NCBI RefSeq assembly: GCF_030063245.1
Contig: NZ_JASISR010000002.1
Coordinates: forward strand, 62,001-126,000
Reading direction: 5' to 3'
Length of the DNA stretch: 64,000 nucleotides
Source: Paenarthrobacter sp. PH39-S1
GTDB taxonomy: Bacteria > Actinomycetota > Actinomycetes > Actinomycetales > Micrococcaceae
Shown: positions 1-9,044 of the stretch, one piece after another
How positions within the stretch are numbered: the first letter of the stretch is position 1
Layout: each line of letters begins with the position of its first letter
The notes under the pieces: model-generated
The model's input: only the letters and a program-made list of their open reading frames with translations
Told to the model about the DNA's origin: nothing
Databases searched by the model: none
Made by a program: the position numbers and the translations under genes

Positions 1-1
1 G

Positions 2-1807
2 ATGGTCGGGAAAAAGTTTGACTGGGTGAAGGTCGCCTCGGCCGAGCAGGCGGACGACGGCGTGGCGTCCGGCGAGTACGCCTTTGCCCTGAAAATCCCC
101 AGCGACTTCTCCGCCAGCCTCGCTTCGCCGGAGAACTTTGACTCCGCCCGGCAGGCCATCCTGAGCGTCACCACCAATGACGCCAACAATTACCTGCTCA
201 CGTCCATCGTGGACAAGGTGACCACGCAGGTCCACGAATCTGTGGCCAAGGAGGTGGGACAGAGGACGGCGGACGCGCTGCTCACCGGGTACGGCACCAT
301 TCACACGCAGCTAGTGAAAGCGGCCGACGGCGCCGGCCAGCTCGCGTCGGGAGCGGCAAGTTTTCGGGACGGTGCGGCACAACTGCACACCGGGACGGGG
401 GCGCTCAGCACCGGCGCGGACACGCTGCTGAACGGCCAGACCCAATTGGTGGCTGGAGCGAATCAGCTCAATAACGGAGCCGTCCAGCTGAGCAACGGAC
501 TGGGCCAGCTGCAGTCCCAAACCGCCTTGCTGCCCGCGGACAGCCAGGCCCTCTCCTCCGGGGCAGCCCAGGTCGCGGCGGGAAACGCGGCGCTGAACAG
601 CAAGGTGCAAAGCGCCGTCGGCTCTCTGGATCGGCTGGACTCCGCCGCACAGGGCCTCCTCAACGACAAGGCGAAGCCGGCCCTCGATCCGCTGGTGCAG
701 AATGGGACCATGTCCGCCGCGCAGGAGCAAAAGGTCCTCGACCAGCTGCAGGCGCTGCCGGCAAGCCCGGCCCTGACGGATGCCCGGACCAAACTCCACA
801 TCGACGCCGCGGACGTGCAGAAGCTTGCGGACGGCTCGCAGGCGGTTTCCGGTGGGGCCGCGAAATTGGCCGGCGCTGCTCCGACTCTCACGGCCGCCAT
901 CTCCGAAGCCAACGGCGGCGCGCGGCAGCTGGCCTCCGGCACGGCGACCCTGGCCGCCACCCAGCAGACCGTGTTCGATGGCGCCAACCAGCTCGCGGCG
1001 GGAGCGAAAACGCTCGATGAGGGCGCGGCAGGGCTTGACGACGGTGCGAAGAAGCTGTCCGACGGGGCCACGACGCTCGCGGATTCTCTGGCACAGGGAG
1101 CCGGCCGGGTACCCAATCCCAACGATGCCCAGAAGGCCAACGCCGCCAAGGTCATCTCGGACCCGATCGCGGTGAACTCGCTCTCGCAGGCGCAGGCTGC
1201 CAATTACGGTTCCGGGCTGGCTCCGTTCTTCCTGGTCCTGGCGCTGTGGATAGGGGCGTTTATGCTGGTGCAGACGATGCGGCCGATCACCCAGCGCGCT
1301 CTGGCCTCCAACGCACCCTCGTGGAAGATAGCGGTGGGCGGTTGGCTGCCGTTCTTCGTCGTCTCCACCCTGCAGGCCGTTGCGATGTATCTTGTGGTCT
1401 ATTTCGGGCTGGGCCTCGACCCCACCCACCCCCTCCTGACCCTGGGCCTGCTGCTGCTGGCCTCGATGGCCTTCACCGCCATCATCCAGGGTGTGGTGGC
1501 GCTCTTGGGCAGCGTCGGTAAATTTGTGGTCCTGGTCCTGCTGGTGCTCCAACTGGTGAGCTCGGGCGGCACCTTCCCCTGGCAAACAACCCCGGGACCG
1601 TTGCACGTGGTGCATCAGATCATGCCGATGGGGCACGTGGTCGAAGGCATGCGGCACCTTATTTACGGCGCCGATCTGGCACCCCTGGGCGCGATCGTTC
1701 TCGGCCTGATCGGCTACACGCTGTTTGGCCTGCTGCTATCGGTCATCGCCGTGCGGAAACACAAGTTCTGGACATTGAAGACCCTGCTGCCGGAGATCGC
1801 GGTATGA
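2..1807 (+). CDS. YhgE/Pip family membrane protein, 5'-truncated by window edge
   Basis: The frame is open to the window edge, so the N-terminus, probably including the first membrane segment, is missing. The visible 601 residues have the YhgE/Pip layout. A long extracellular-type region (about 90-380) carries degenerate repeats rich in Gly, Ala, Leu and Gln (patterns like GAxQLxxGAxxL). It is followed by about five hydrophobic segments between residues 405 and 590, resembling an ABC-2-type permease domain. Relatives include phage infection proteins and small-molecule or lipid exporters, but the role is unsettled. The stop overlaps the start of a TetR regulator by four bases (ATGA), so the pair is probably one transcript and the regulator may control it. 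Confidence 0.85.
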   Translation: MVGKKFDWVKVASAEQADDGVASGEYAFALKIPSDFSASLASPENFDSARQAILSVTTNDANNYLLTSIVDKVTTQVHESVAKEVGQRTADALLTGYGTIHTQLVKAADGAGQLASGAASFRDGAAQLHTGTGALSTGADTLLNGQTQLVAGANQLNNGAVQLSNGLGQLQSQTALLPADSQALSSGAAQVAAGNAALNSKVQSAVGSLDRLDSAAQGLLNDKAKPALDPLVQNGTMSAAQEQKVLDQLQALPASPALTDARTKLHIDAADVQKLADGSQAVSGGAAKLAGAAPTLTAAISEANGGARQLASGTATLAATQQTVFDGANQLAAGAKTLDEGAAGLDDGAKKLSDGATTLADSLAQGAGRVPNPNDAQKANAAKVISDPIAVNSLSQAQAANYGSGLAPFFLVLALWIGAFMLVQTMRPITQRALASNAPSWKIAVGGWLPFFVVSTLQAVAMYLVVYFGLGLDPTHPLLTLGLLLLASMAFTAIIQGVVALLGSVGKFVVLVLLVLQLVSSGGTFPWQTTPGPLHVVHQIMPMGHVVEGMRHLIYGADLAPLGAIVLGLIGYTLFGLLLSVIAVRKHKFWTLKTLLPEIAV

Positions 1808-2478
1808 GGGCCGTCCCAGCCCGCGCCGCGGAAACCCGGCGGCCGGGACGGACCAATGCCACGAGGCAAAAGCTCTTTGATGCGTCCATGCTGCTGATCG
1901 GCGAACGTGGACCGGCCAATGTCACCGTGGATGAGATCGCCGCGGCGGCGGGTGTGTCCAAGGGGACGGTCTATTACAACTTCGGCAGCAAATCGGAGAT
2001 GATCGGGCAACTGCTCGAACACGGCGTCGGGATGCTTGAATCCCGCCTCGTTGTTCGGAACGTGGGCCGAAAGCACGGCCCAGCTGGGGCTGCGGCCGGG
2101 GCTGCGGCTGGGGCTGCGGCTGGGGCTAATGATGCCGTGGATGACTTGCAGGAAATGCTCGGGGCCATACTGGATTTCTTCGCCGAATATCCCTCATTCG
2201 CGCAGTTGCTGGTCGGCGAGATGTGGCGCACGCCAGGCGAATGGCATGAGACGCTGACGCTGCTGCGCGAGCGGCTGGTCAGCGTCCTCGGCACCGCCGT
2301 GGAGCGGGTGTCCCGGGAGCATGCCGTAGATGCCGGCATCCCCCCGGCAAGCGTCGCCGGCGCAATATTCGGCGCGACGTTCGTCATCGGGCTGGACCGC
2401 TTGGTTTTCCAGCCGGAACGTTCCCGCGAACAGGCCCTGGCTACGGTCATGACCGTCATCCGCGGCTACCTCCGTTAG
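1804..2478 (+). CDS. TetR/AcrR family transcriptional regulator
   Basis: A 224-residue regulator. The N-terminal TetR helix-turn-helix covers about residues 18-65, with the typical VTVDEIAAAAGVSKGTVYYN core. The C-terminal half is a ligand-binding domain of unknown specificity. The start codon sits inside the stop of the YhgE/Pip gene, so the two are translationally coupled and it probably represses its own operon. A low-complexity Gly-Ala stretch at about residues 94-108 (GAAAGAAAGAAAG) comes from three and a half tandem copies of a 12-base unit at 2086-2127, between the DNA-binding and effector domains. Copy-number change there would keep the frame. Confidence 0.88.
   Translation: MRAVPARAAETRRPGRTNATRQKLFDASMLLIGERGPANVTVDEIAAAAGVSKGTVYYNFGSKSEMIGQLLEHGVGMLESRLVVRNVGRKHGPAGAAAGAAAGAAAGANDAVDDLQEMLGAILDFFAEYPSFAQLLVGEMWRTPGEWHETLTLLRERLVSVLGTAVERVSREHAVDAGIPPASVAGAIFGATFVIGLDRLVFQPERSREQALATVMTVIRGYLR
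2086..2127 (+). repeat. 12-bp in-frame tandem repeat in TetR gene
   Basis: Three full copies and a half copy of GGGGCTGCGGCY. The unit is a multiple of three, so gain or loss of a unit changes only the length of a Gly-Ala linker. Confidence 0.85.
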
Positions 2479-2517
2479 CTCGGACAGACTGATCCGGCAT
2501 TCAGGGACGCAGTGAAG

Positions 2518-3045
2518 TCAGACCGCCCGGGGGACGGCGAAACTGACAGCCTGGGCGTCCTGGCCGTCCAGTTCGGCCCAGGATCCAGCATGCTCAAAGA
2601 CCGCCAAGGCGCTTGTGGGATAGCTCATGGCCAGATTAGTGTAGGCGTCCTCGGCCGAATCCCTGGAGGCCAGCCGCAGCCCAAGGTCCTGCAGACCCGG
2701 CAGGTGGCTGATGACCAGCAGCGTCCGCACCGTTTCCGGCAGATGATTGATCACCGTCAGCATCTCGGCAGCCGAAGCCGCATAAAGCCGGTCCTCAAGT
2801 TTTGGGGTCGGAGCCTTCTCCCCGAGCTGCTGGCAGACCCAGGTACAGCTTTGCCGGGCCCGGAGGGCGCTGGAACAGAGGATGAAATCCGGAATGACGC
2901 CATTGTCAACCAGCCATTTGCCCGCCACCACGGCATCCGCATGCCCGCGCTGCGCCAGCGGCCGGTCGTGGTCGGCGACACCCAGCGGATACGCGGCTTT
3001 CGAATGTCGCATCAAAACCAGCCGCTTCACGTGGTGATCACTCAT
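2518..3045 (-). CDS. SixA-like phosphohistidine phosphatase (histidine phosphatase superfamily)
   Basis: A 175-residue cytoplasmic protein of the branched phosphoglycerate mutase/SixA family. The catalytic histidine is in the N-terminal LVLMRHSKA motif (about residues 9-17). DRPLAQRG follows, and a second conserved histidine lies in LLVISHLPGL (about 110-120). The length fits SixA-type proteins, which remove phosphate from phosphohistidine. The true substrate cannot be read from sequence. The gene stands alone on the minus strand, convergent with the TetR gene. Confidence 0.85.
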   Translation of the reverse strand: MSDHHVKRLVLMRHSKAAYPLGVADHDRPLAQRGHADAVVAGKWLVDNGVIPDFILCSSALRARQSCTWVCQQLGEKAPTPKLEDRLYAASAAEMLTVINHLPETVRTLLVISHLPGLQDLGLRLASRDSAEDAYTNLAMSYPTSALAVFEHAGSWAELDGQDAQAVSFAVPRAV

Positions 3046-3115
3046 GCACTGAGTCTAGTGACAGGTTTCGCTGGTGGCAGGTTTCGGACCCGCCGCAGTG
3101 CCAGTTCGTCGGCGG

Positions 3116-3168
3116 GCGGCACCATCAGATGCGCGGTGTCCGTTCGCCGGCGGCGGCACCATCAGATG
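3116..3168. repeat. 16-bp direct repeat at the 3' end of the winged-helix gene
   Basis: The 16-mer GCGGCACCATCAGATG occurs at 3116-3131 and 3153-3168. The second copy overlaps the last codons of the minus-strand winged-helix gene. This looks like a short local duplication of the gene's end. Confidence 0.75.
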
Positions 3169-4034
3169 GAGTACTCCGGCGCGGCCCACACCACGACTTC
3201 GGGATGCTCGTAGAAACGGTAGCCCTCACCACGGACCGTGCGCACCGTGTTCGCCAGTCGGCCCAGCTTGGACCGGAGCCGGCGGATGTGGACGTCGATG
3301 GTCCGCTCGTTCGGCACCTCGTCCGCATTGCCCCACAGTCCGTCCAGCAGCTCGTCGCGGCCAACCGTACGCGTGCCGTGCTCGACAAGATAGTTCAGCA
3401 GCTCGAATTCCTTGAACGTCAGGTTCAAGGTCTCGCCGTCCAGGTGCACCTCACGACGTGCCAGATCGATCAGCACGCCGGACGGGCGCGATTCCTGTAC
3501 GGTGCGCAGCCGGGCTGCCTCCTGACGCTGGCGGGCAAGAACCGTCGGATCACCGAACGTCGAGCGGACCACTTCGAGAGCCGTGCCGGGAGTGTCTGCG
3601 GGAGCTATCGCCACGGCGGCATAACTCTGTGCCTGCGGCACCAGCGACTGGACATGTGCCCGAATATCCTGTGCCAGCTTGGCCAGAGACGTTCCTGCGG
3701 CGGCAGCGGTTTCCTCATCCACGCCGACATACACGACGAACCCACGGGCCACGTTGTCCGCCGCCGAGGCGCGGGCACTTTCAACACCGGAGATGACGGG
3801 GGTGGGAGCTGTCAGGGGTGCATCGGCACTGTGGGCGGCGGGTCGGTTCTGGCCGAATCCGGCCGGTCGGGTTTCCTGCTCATGGCCGAACCCGTGCGGA
3901 GGAACGGCCGCGAGATAGCCGGCCCGCGCGGCGAACGGAGCGCGGAAACTGTTGGGATTGTTGACGGCATTTACTGCGGCCGGCTTGCCTGCATTGCGGA
4001 CGGAGATGTGGACGTATCCGGAAGCTACTGACAT
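3162..4034 (-). CDS. OmpR-type winged-helix DNA-binding protein lacking a receiver domain
   Basis: 290 residues. The C-terminal third (about 190-285) is a clear OmpR/PhoB winged helix: LTFKEFELLNYLVEHG, then ERTIDVHIRRLRSKLG and TVRGEGYRF. There is no receiver domain. The N-terminal 90 residues are low-complexity, and residues about 95-160 form an alpha/beta region (GFVVYVGVDEETAAAAGTSL) followed by a helix, with none of the acidic pocket or lysine of a receiver. It is therefore probably not controlled by phosphorylation in the usual way. Similar stand-alone proteins occur in Arthrobacter relatives, with unknown targets. It is divergent from the two-component operon at 4698. Confidence 0.8.
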   Translation of the reverse strand: MSVASGYVHISVRNAGKPAAVNAVNNPNSFRAPFAARAGYLAAVPPHGFGHEQETRPAGFGQNRPAAHSADAPLTAPTPVISGVESARASAADNVARGFVVYVGVDEETAAAAGTSLAKLAQDIRAHVQSLVPQAQSYAAVAIAPADTPGTALEVVRSTFGDPTVLARQRQEAARLRTVQESRPSGVLIDLARREVHLDGETLNLTFKEFELLNYLVEHGTRTVGRDELLDGLWGNADEVPNERTIDVHIRRLRSKLGRLANTVRTVRGEGYRFYEHPEVVVWAAPEYSI

Positions 4035-4697
4035 GGGATTACCTCAATGTGAATGGCCGACGTCGCGGCGCGAATGCTTTTCCTCACCCGGCCGATAAGC
4101 CGGTGAAATGCCCATCAGGGGCAGGCCAGATGGGCCGATAATGCCTGAACTCAGGGGTAGCGGGTCAGGCCTGCATTCGACAACAGCACATGATCCTTCC
4201 AGTGGTTTCACCGGGGAGGGTCGCTGCGGCTGCAGATGCCATTGAGTGGATGTTCACAATCAGAGTGTGCTACGTAACAAAGCGAACACGCAAGTAACAT
4301 TGCGCCAAAGTGTCCGCATAATGAGATGGATAACCTCAATGTGTCCAAGGTCACAGGCGGTTCAGATTGTCGCTTATTCAGCTGTTATTCGAAGAACCGG
4401 CTGAGTTTCCGGCTGAGAGGCCTGAAAATCATTCGATTCTTCGTTGAACCGAGCAGGCCGGAGCATCATCGGTGACCAGGCCCGGACGCTGAAGGCAATG
4501 TCACCAGTGCCCCGCCATGCAACGGACCCGCTCCTGCATAGTTTTCGGCCGTTTAGGCCGTTTAACTGCATCGAGAGCCGACGACGAAAGTCCCGTCTGA
4601 CTGTTACCCGGGCGCACGGGTGGCTAGTCTGGGGTTCACAGCTAAAACTTTGCCGGCGCCCAGCGCCGGCAAACCCCATTGCCAGAGAGTTATAGCC
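4035..4697. other. Long divergent intergenic region upstream of winged-helix and response regulator genes
   Basis: About 660 bases with no convincing gene. Several stretches (4180-4400) are noticeably AT-richer than the surroundings. The 11-mer ACCTCAATGTG occurs near both ends of this AT-richer part (4043 and 4333). It must hold the promoters of both divergent genes, but I cannot place them with confidence. Open frames here overlap each other on both strands and lack family resemblance. Confidence 0.6.
4649..4673 (+). promoter_or_regulatory. Perfect 11-bp-arm inverted repeat before response regulator
   Basis: TTTGCCGGCGC, a 3-base loop, then GCGCCGGCAAA. The structure ends 24 bases upstream of the response regulator ATG and just before its GAGAG ribosome-binding site. 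As RNA it is a very stable hairpin in the 5' leader; as DNA it could be an operator for a dimer. It has no T-run, so it is not a typical terminator. Confidence 0.7.
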
Positions 4698-5441
4698 ATG
4701 GCATCTTCGCGCTCTTTCACAGAACATCTCCCCCGTCTCACGCATCAGGACGGCTCGCCGATCCGCGCTCTCGTCGTGGACGACGAAGCGAGCCTGGCCG
4801 ACCTGATGCGGATGGGACTGCGGATGGCCGGGTGGGACGTTGTGGTGGCCCACGATGGAAATCAAGCCATCAAAACCGCGCGTGAATTCCGACCCGACGT
4901 GCTGGTGCTGGACGTCATGCTTCCCGGGGTCGACGGCGTCGAACTCCTTGGCAAGATCCGCACCTTTGCACCCGGTGTGCCGGCGCTCTTCCTGACCGCG
5001 AAGGATACCGTGGAAGACCGTGTCACCGGGCTCGCCGCCGGCGGCGATGACTATGTCACCAAACCGTTCAGCATGGAAGAAGTCCTGCTCCGGCTGCACC
5101 GCATCGTCCAGCGCTCCGGCGTGACGGCAGAGGACGCCGCCGAGCTGGTAGTGGGGGATCTGACCCTGAACCAGGACACTCGGGAGGTGATCCGCGGCGG
5201 GGCGCTGATCGCACTCACGGCGACGCAGTATGAACTACTCCGCTACCTGATGGAAAACCCTCGCCGGGTGCTCAGCAAGGCACAGATTCTTGACCGGGTC
5301 TGGAACTACGATTTCGGTGGCCAGGCCAACATCGTGGAACTCTATATCTCCTACCTGCGCAAAAAGATCGACGCCGACCGTCCGCCCATGATCCACACCG
5401 TGCGGGGTGCTGGTTATGTGCTGAAACCGGCCGCTCCGTGA
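4698..5441 (+). CDS. OmpR/PhoB family response regulator
   Basis: 247 residues from the ATG at 4698, chosen because GAGAG lies 8 bases upstream and the receiver starts soon after. The receiver has the acidic pair VDDE, the phospho-acceptor Asp72 in VLVLDVMLPG, the Thr in LFLTAK and the Lys in YVTKPF. The C-terminal winged helix contains LTATQYELLRYLMENP and HTVRGAGYVLK. It is closest in style to actinobacterial MprA/TcrX-type regulators. Its stop overlaps the GTG of the histidine kinase gene, so the two form a coupled two-component operon. The signal and regulon are unknown. Confidence 0.92.
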   Translation: MASSRSFTEHLPRLTHQDGSPIRALVVDDEASLADLMRMGLRMAGWDVVVAHDGNQAIKTAREFRPDVLVLDVMLPGVDGVELLGKIRTFAPGVPALFLTAKDTVEDRVTGLAAGGDDYVTKPFSMEEVLLRLHRIVQRSGVTAEDAAELVVGDLTLNQDTREVIRGGALIALTATQYELLRYLMENPRRVLSKAQILDRVWNYDFGGQANIVELYISYLRKKIDADRPPMIHTVRGAGYVLKPAAP

Positions 5442-6952
5442 GCCTGCCCGCTTCCGTCATTTTGCACAGGCCCGGGCGATGGGGCCGCCCCCGACAGCGT
5501 TGGTCCCGGTTAGGATCCTGGCATCTTCGGACCAAGCTTGTGCTCGCCACGATGGCGCTGCTGACCGCCATTTGTTTCATAGTGGGTCTGGTCAGCTATG
5601 CTGCCGTCCAGGCTTCTCTGACCCATCAGTTGGACGACACCCTGGCCGAGGCGTCACACCGGGCCACGACCTTCAGCGCCGGCCCACCCCCGCAAGGATC
5701 CGCCGGTGACCATCCGAATCCGCTGAACGCCCGCGGCACCGGCATCGGCACCCTCAACGCGCGTATCTCCGCCGGTGCGGTGACAAGCGCCGGCCTGCTG
5801 TCCAGGGATCAGACCATGCCCGGAATCACCGCCGGAGACGCGGCCACGCTCCTCGGAATTCCGGCCGAAGCTCCCCCGGTGGACCGGACCCTCTCCAACG
5901 GCGACTACCGTCTGGTGGCCGCCTCCATGCCGGACGGGGACATCATCGTGACCGGCCTTCCGCTGGCGCCCAACAACGCCACGCTGGCATCCCTGGTGCT
6001 CGCCATTGTGCTGATCTCCCTGGGCGGCCTGCTGGCCCTCGGGCTTGCCGGAACCTTCATCATCCGCCGCACCCTCGAGCCGCTTGAGGAACTTTCCGCT
6101 GTTGCCACCCGGGTGGCAGGGCTGCCGCTGGACGCCGGGGAGGTCGCCCTGGCGGTGCGGGTGCCGGCCAAGGCGGCAAATCCCGAGACCGAGGTCGGCA
6201 ACGTCGGGCATGCCCTGAACAAGATGCTGGACAACGTCTTCAGCGCCCTGCAGGCCCGGCAGAAAAGCGAAACAAAGGTGCGCCGGTTTGTCGCCGATGC
6301 AAGCCACGAGCTGCGCACCCCGCTCACGGCCATCCGCGGCTACACGGAGCTGCTCCGGATGACCGAGACGCTGAGCCCGGACGGCCGGAATTCTTTGGAC
6401 CGGGTGGAGTCCCAGTCCAAACGGATGGGAACCCTGGTAGAGGACCTGCTGCTGCTGGCCCGGTTGGATGAGGGCCGCGCCCTGGACCTCAAGGAGCTGG
6501 ACCTGACCGAGGTGATAGTGGAGAGCGTCAGCGACATCCGCGTCATTGCCCAGGATCATCTATGGAAGATGGACGTGGCAAGTGAGCCGCTGCGCATCCG
6601 CGGCGACGAAAACCAGCTCCGCCAGCTGCTCATCAACCTGCTCACGAATGCCTACAAGCACACGGACGCCGGCACCACGGTCTTCACCGCCGTCCACCGG
6701 GCAACGGATGGTTCCATCGTACTGACCGTCACCGACAACGGCCCCGGCATCCCAGAGGAATTCCAGGAGCAGGTCTTTGACCGCTTTGCCCGCGCCGACT
6801 CCGCCCGTTCCGGCGCTACGGGCACCACGGGTCTGGGGCTGGCCATCGTGCAGGCGATTGCCAATGCGCACGGGGGCCGAATCGAGCTCACCAGCAGACC
6901 CGGGCGCACCACGTTCGCCATCCGGCTGCCCGCCGCGCTGGTCATCGCATAG
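5438..6952 (+). CDS. Membrane sensor histidine kinase (HAMP-HisKA-HATPase)
   Basis: 504 residues with a GTG start overlapping the regulator stop (GTGA). The first membrane segment is at about 33-55, a 120-residue extracytoplasmic sensor follows, and the second membrane segment is at about 180-207. A HAMP linker comes next, then the HisKA domain with the phospho-acceptor His290 in DASHELRTPLTAIRGY. The ATPase domain shows the N box (LLINLLTNAYKHT), G1 (DNGPGIP) and G2 (GLGLAIV). It phosphorylates the partner regulator just upstream. The periplasmic domain gives no recognisable ligand clue. Confidence 0.92.
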   Translation: MSLPASVILHRPGRWGRPRQRWSRLGSWHLRTKLVLATMALLTAICFIVGLVSYAAVQASLTHQLDDTLAEASHRATTFSAGPPPQGSAGDHPNPLNARGTGIGTLNARISAGAVTSAGLLSRDQTMPGITAGDAATLLGIPAEAPPVDRTLSNGDYRLVAASMPDGDIIVTGLPLAPNNATLASLVLAIVLISLGGLLALGLAGTFIIRRTLEPLEELSAVATRVAGLPLDAGEVALAVRVPAKAANPETEVGNVGHALNKMLDNVFSALQARQKSETKVRRFVADASHELRTPLTAIRGYTELLRMTETLSPDGRNSLDRVESQSKRMGTLVEDLLLLARLDEGRALDLKELDLTEVIVESVSDIRVIAQDHLWKMDVASEPLRIRGDENQLRQLLINLLTNAYKHTDAGTTVFTAVHRATDGSIVLTVTDNGPGIPEEFQEQVFDRFARADSARSGATGTTGLGLAIVQAIANAHGGRIELTSRPGRTTFAIRLPAALVIA

Positions 6953-7075
6953 AGCCGACGGCGACGGCAGGCACTGACGGCTGCGGCAGCACTGACGACG
7001 GCGGCGGGCACCGTCAACCGCGGCACGCCTGCCGCCGTGCCGCCAACCGCGGCGCCGCCCCACCGTCGTCGCCCG

Positions 7076-8341
7076 TCAGCTACGGAGCGGACGCCGGAAA
7101 CTGAACTGCGTGACGCGGTGCATCTGGTCCAGCAACCGGACGTCGTTGCGCCGGTTGAGCAGGATCAGGGCCCACGCACCCGCCACCACGGCCACCACTG
7201 CCCCGATCCCCACGGACCAGCGGGCCCCGAACACGGTTCCGATCCAGCCGATCAGCGGCGCCCCGATCGGAGTTCCGCCCTGCAGCACCACCATATACAC
7301 CGCCAGCACCCGTCCGCGCATGACCGAATCGGTGGAAAGCTGGATGCTGGTATTGCAGGCATTCATGAACGTCAGGGACGCGAGTCCCACCGGTATCAGC
7401 GCCACGGCGTACAGCCAGTAGCTGGGCATCAGCGCCGCAATCCCCGCGAACAAGGCAAACGCGAGGACGCCGCCGATCACGTAGCGCATCCGGGTGCCCT
7501 GCCGGCGGGCGGCCAGCAGGGCAGCGGCCAGCGTGCCCAGCGCCATCACGGAGCCCAGCAGGCCGTACTCCCCCGGGCCAAGGTGAAACACGCTCGTGGC
7601 CATCAGCGCATTGGTGATCTGGAAGTTCATGCCGAACGTCCCGACCACGCCGACCAGCACCATGATCATCATCAGATCGGGGCGCTGGCGGATGTAGCCC
7701 AGGCCCTCCCGGATCTGGCCCTTGCCGCGCGGCGCCCGCTCGGATGGATGCAGCTCCTCTGTGCGCATCCGCAGCAGCGAGATCAGCACGGCAATGAAGC
7801 TTGCGGCGTTGAGCAGGAATGCGGTCCCGGTGCCGAACCACGCGATCAACAGACCGGCGACGCCGGGACCGGCCAGTCGTGCCAGGTTAAAGGACGCGCT
7901 GTTCAGGGCGACGGCGTTGGGAACGTCTTTCTGTTCCACCACCTCCGAGACAAACGCCTGCCGGGACGGCGCGTCGATCGCGCTGGCCACGCCCAGCAGC
8001 AGTGCCAGCGTGAAAACCTGCCACAGCTGGACCGTGTTCGTCACGACCAGCAGACCCAGCGTCAGCGCGCAGATGGCCATCGCCGTCTGCGTGCAGAGCA
8101 GGATCCTGCGCTTGGACACGCGGTCTCCCAGCAGCCCCGCGTAGGGCCCAATGAAAATGATGGGCAGAAACTGCAGCCCGGTAGTGATGCCCACGGCAGT
8201 GCCGGAATTATTGGTCAGGATCGTCAGGACCAGCCAGTCCTGGGCGACCCGCTGCATCCAGGTTCCGATATTGGAGACCAGTGCCCCGCCGACCCATAAC
8301 CGGTAGTTGTAGACCTTCAGGGCCCGGAACATGTCCTTCAT
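7076..8341 (-). CDS. MFS transporter (MFS_3/EntS-like efflux family)
   Basis: About 421 residues, twelve predicted membrane helices. The start at 8341 (MKDMFRALKVYNYRLWVGG) is preferred over an upstream in-frame start because it overlaps the stop of the MarR gene by four bases (ATGA) and matches family N-termini. The loop between helices 2 and 3 reads GLLGDRVSKRRIL, an MFS motif A. Families of this type export drugs or siderophores. Coupling to a MarR regulator suggests inducible efflux; the substrate is unknown. Confidence 0.88.
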   Translation of the reverse strand: MKDMFRALKVYNYRLWVGGALVSNIGTWMQRVAQDWLVLTILTNNSGTAVGITTGLQFLPIIFIGPYAGLLGDRVSKRRILLCTQTAMAICALTLGLLVVTNTVQLWQVFTLALLLGVASAIDAPSRQAFVSEVVEQKDVPNAVALNSASFNLARLAGPGVAGLLIAWFGTGTAFLLNAASFIAVLISLLRMRTEELHPSERAPRGKGQIREGLGYIRQRPDLMMIMVLVGVVGTFGMNFQITNALMATSVFHLGPGEYGLLGSVMALGTLAAALLAARRQGTRMRYVIGGVLAFALFAGIAALMPSYWLYAVALIPVGLASLTFMNACNTSIQLSTDSVMRGRVLAVYMVVLQGGTPIGAPLIGWIGTVFGARWSVGIGAVVAVVAGAWALILLNRRNDVRLLDQMHRVTQFSFRRPLRS

Positions 8342-8850
8342 CTGGCGCTCATTCCCTGCAGGATTCGGGCGGCCTCGCGGAGCACTGCGCGCTCCTGGGG
8401 TTCCATCGCGGCCAGTCGCTCGGCAAGCCACGCGGTACGGTGACTGCGCGCGTCCGCCAGCACACCCGTCCCAGCGTCCGTGATATTCACTAGGACCTGC
8501 CGCCCGTCCGTGGGGTGTTCGCGGCGCGTGACCAGACCGGCCATTTCCAGCGCGTTGACAATCCTGGTCATCGACGGCGCCTGAATATGCTCCCAGTCGG
8601 CGAGCTGACGCAGGGTCATCGGAGCATGATGGATGGCTGCAAGGACCGAGTATTGGCCCGGCGAGACGGCCTCGCCGCTGGCCTCCGTGCGCAGCCGCCG
8701 CGAGGTGCGCATGACTGCGATGCGCAGATCCACCGCCAGTGGGCCCGCGTCCGGCGCGGAGCCGTCGTCCGGATCCTTTTCACGTGCGGTTCTTGCCTTC
8801 GTCGTCGGCTTGGTCGCTGCCACAGTCATCAGCCCGCTCATTAGGTGCAT
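8338..8850 (-). CDS. MarR family transcriptional regulator
   Basis: 170 residues. The winged helix spans about residues 65-130, with SPGQYSVLAAIHHAPMTLRQLADWE, SMTRIVNALEMAGLVTRRE, and the wing residues DGRQVLVNIT. Lysine- and Glu-rich residues precede the domain. It is the first gene of a two-gene operon with the MFS transporter and probably represses it. The AT-rich sequence just upstream (8850-8905) contains near-symmetric TTAC/GTAA elements that could be its operator, which I cannot confirm. Confidence 0.88.
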   Translation of the reverse strand: MHLMSGLMTVAATKPTTKARTAREKDPDDGSAPDAGPLAVDLRIAVMRTSRRLRTEASGEAVSPGQYSVLAAIHHAPMTLRQLADWEHIQAPSMTRIVNALEMAGLVTRREHPTDGRQVLVNITDAGTGVLADARSHRTAWLAERLAAMEPQERAVLREAARILQGMSAR

Positions 8851-8961
8851 TTCAAGCTACATAGTTACCGTAAGTCATTACCCTTGCTAAGTAAATCCTG
8901 AGTTTGGCCGGTCGCCAAAAGATTGCGCAGCAGATGACACAAAAGCTGTCCGTTATCAAAA

Positions 8962-8991
8962 TGTGACACTCGGCGGCGAGTCCGGTATTGT
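8962..8991 (+). promoter_or_regulatory. Candidate promoter of the c-di-AMP riboswitch/transglycosylase transcript
   Basis: A -35-like TGTGAC (8962-8967) and a -10-like TATTGT (8986-8991) are separated by 18 bases. Transcription would start near 8998, just ahead of the riboswitch. The match is moderate and based on sequence only. Confidence 0.45.
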
Positions 8992-9044
8992 GATGAAGGC
9001 GCCAAAATCAGCAAATCATTGCTCCCTGGTGTCCGTGGCCGGTT

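Noticed and set aside
311-1657. Minus-strand frame of 448 codons opposite YhgE/Pip
   Set aside because: His/Gly/Arg-rich shadow of a GC-rich coding strand, with no family features.
2512-3213. Plus-strand frame opposite the SixA gene
   Set aside because: The minus strand holds an intact SixA-type protein with catalytic motifs; the plus frame has none.
4374-5099. Minus-strand frame overlapping the response regulator start
   Set aside because: It overlaps a receiver domain with all catalytic residues and resembles no protein family.
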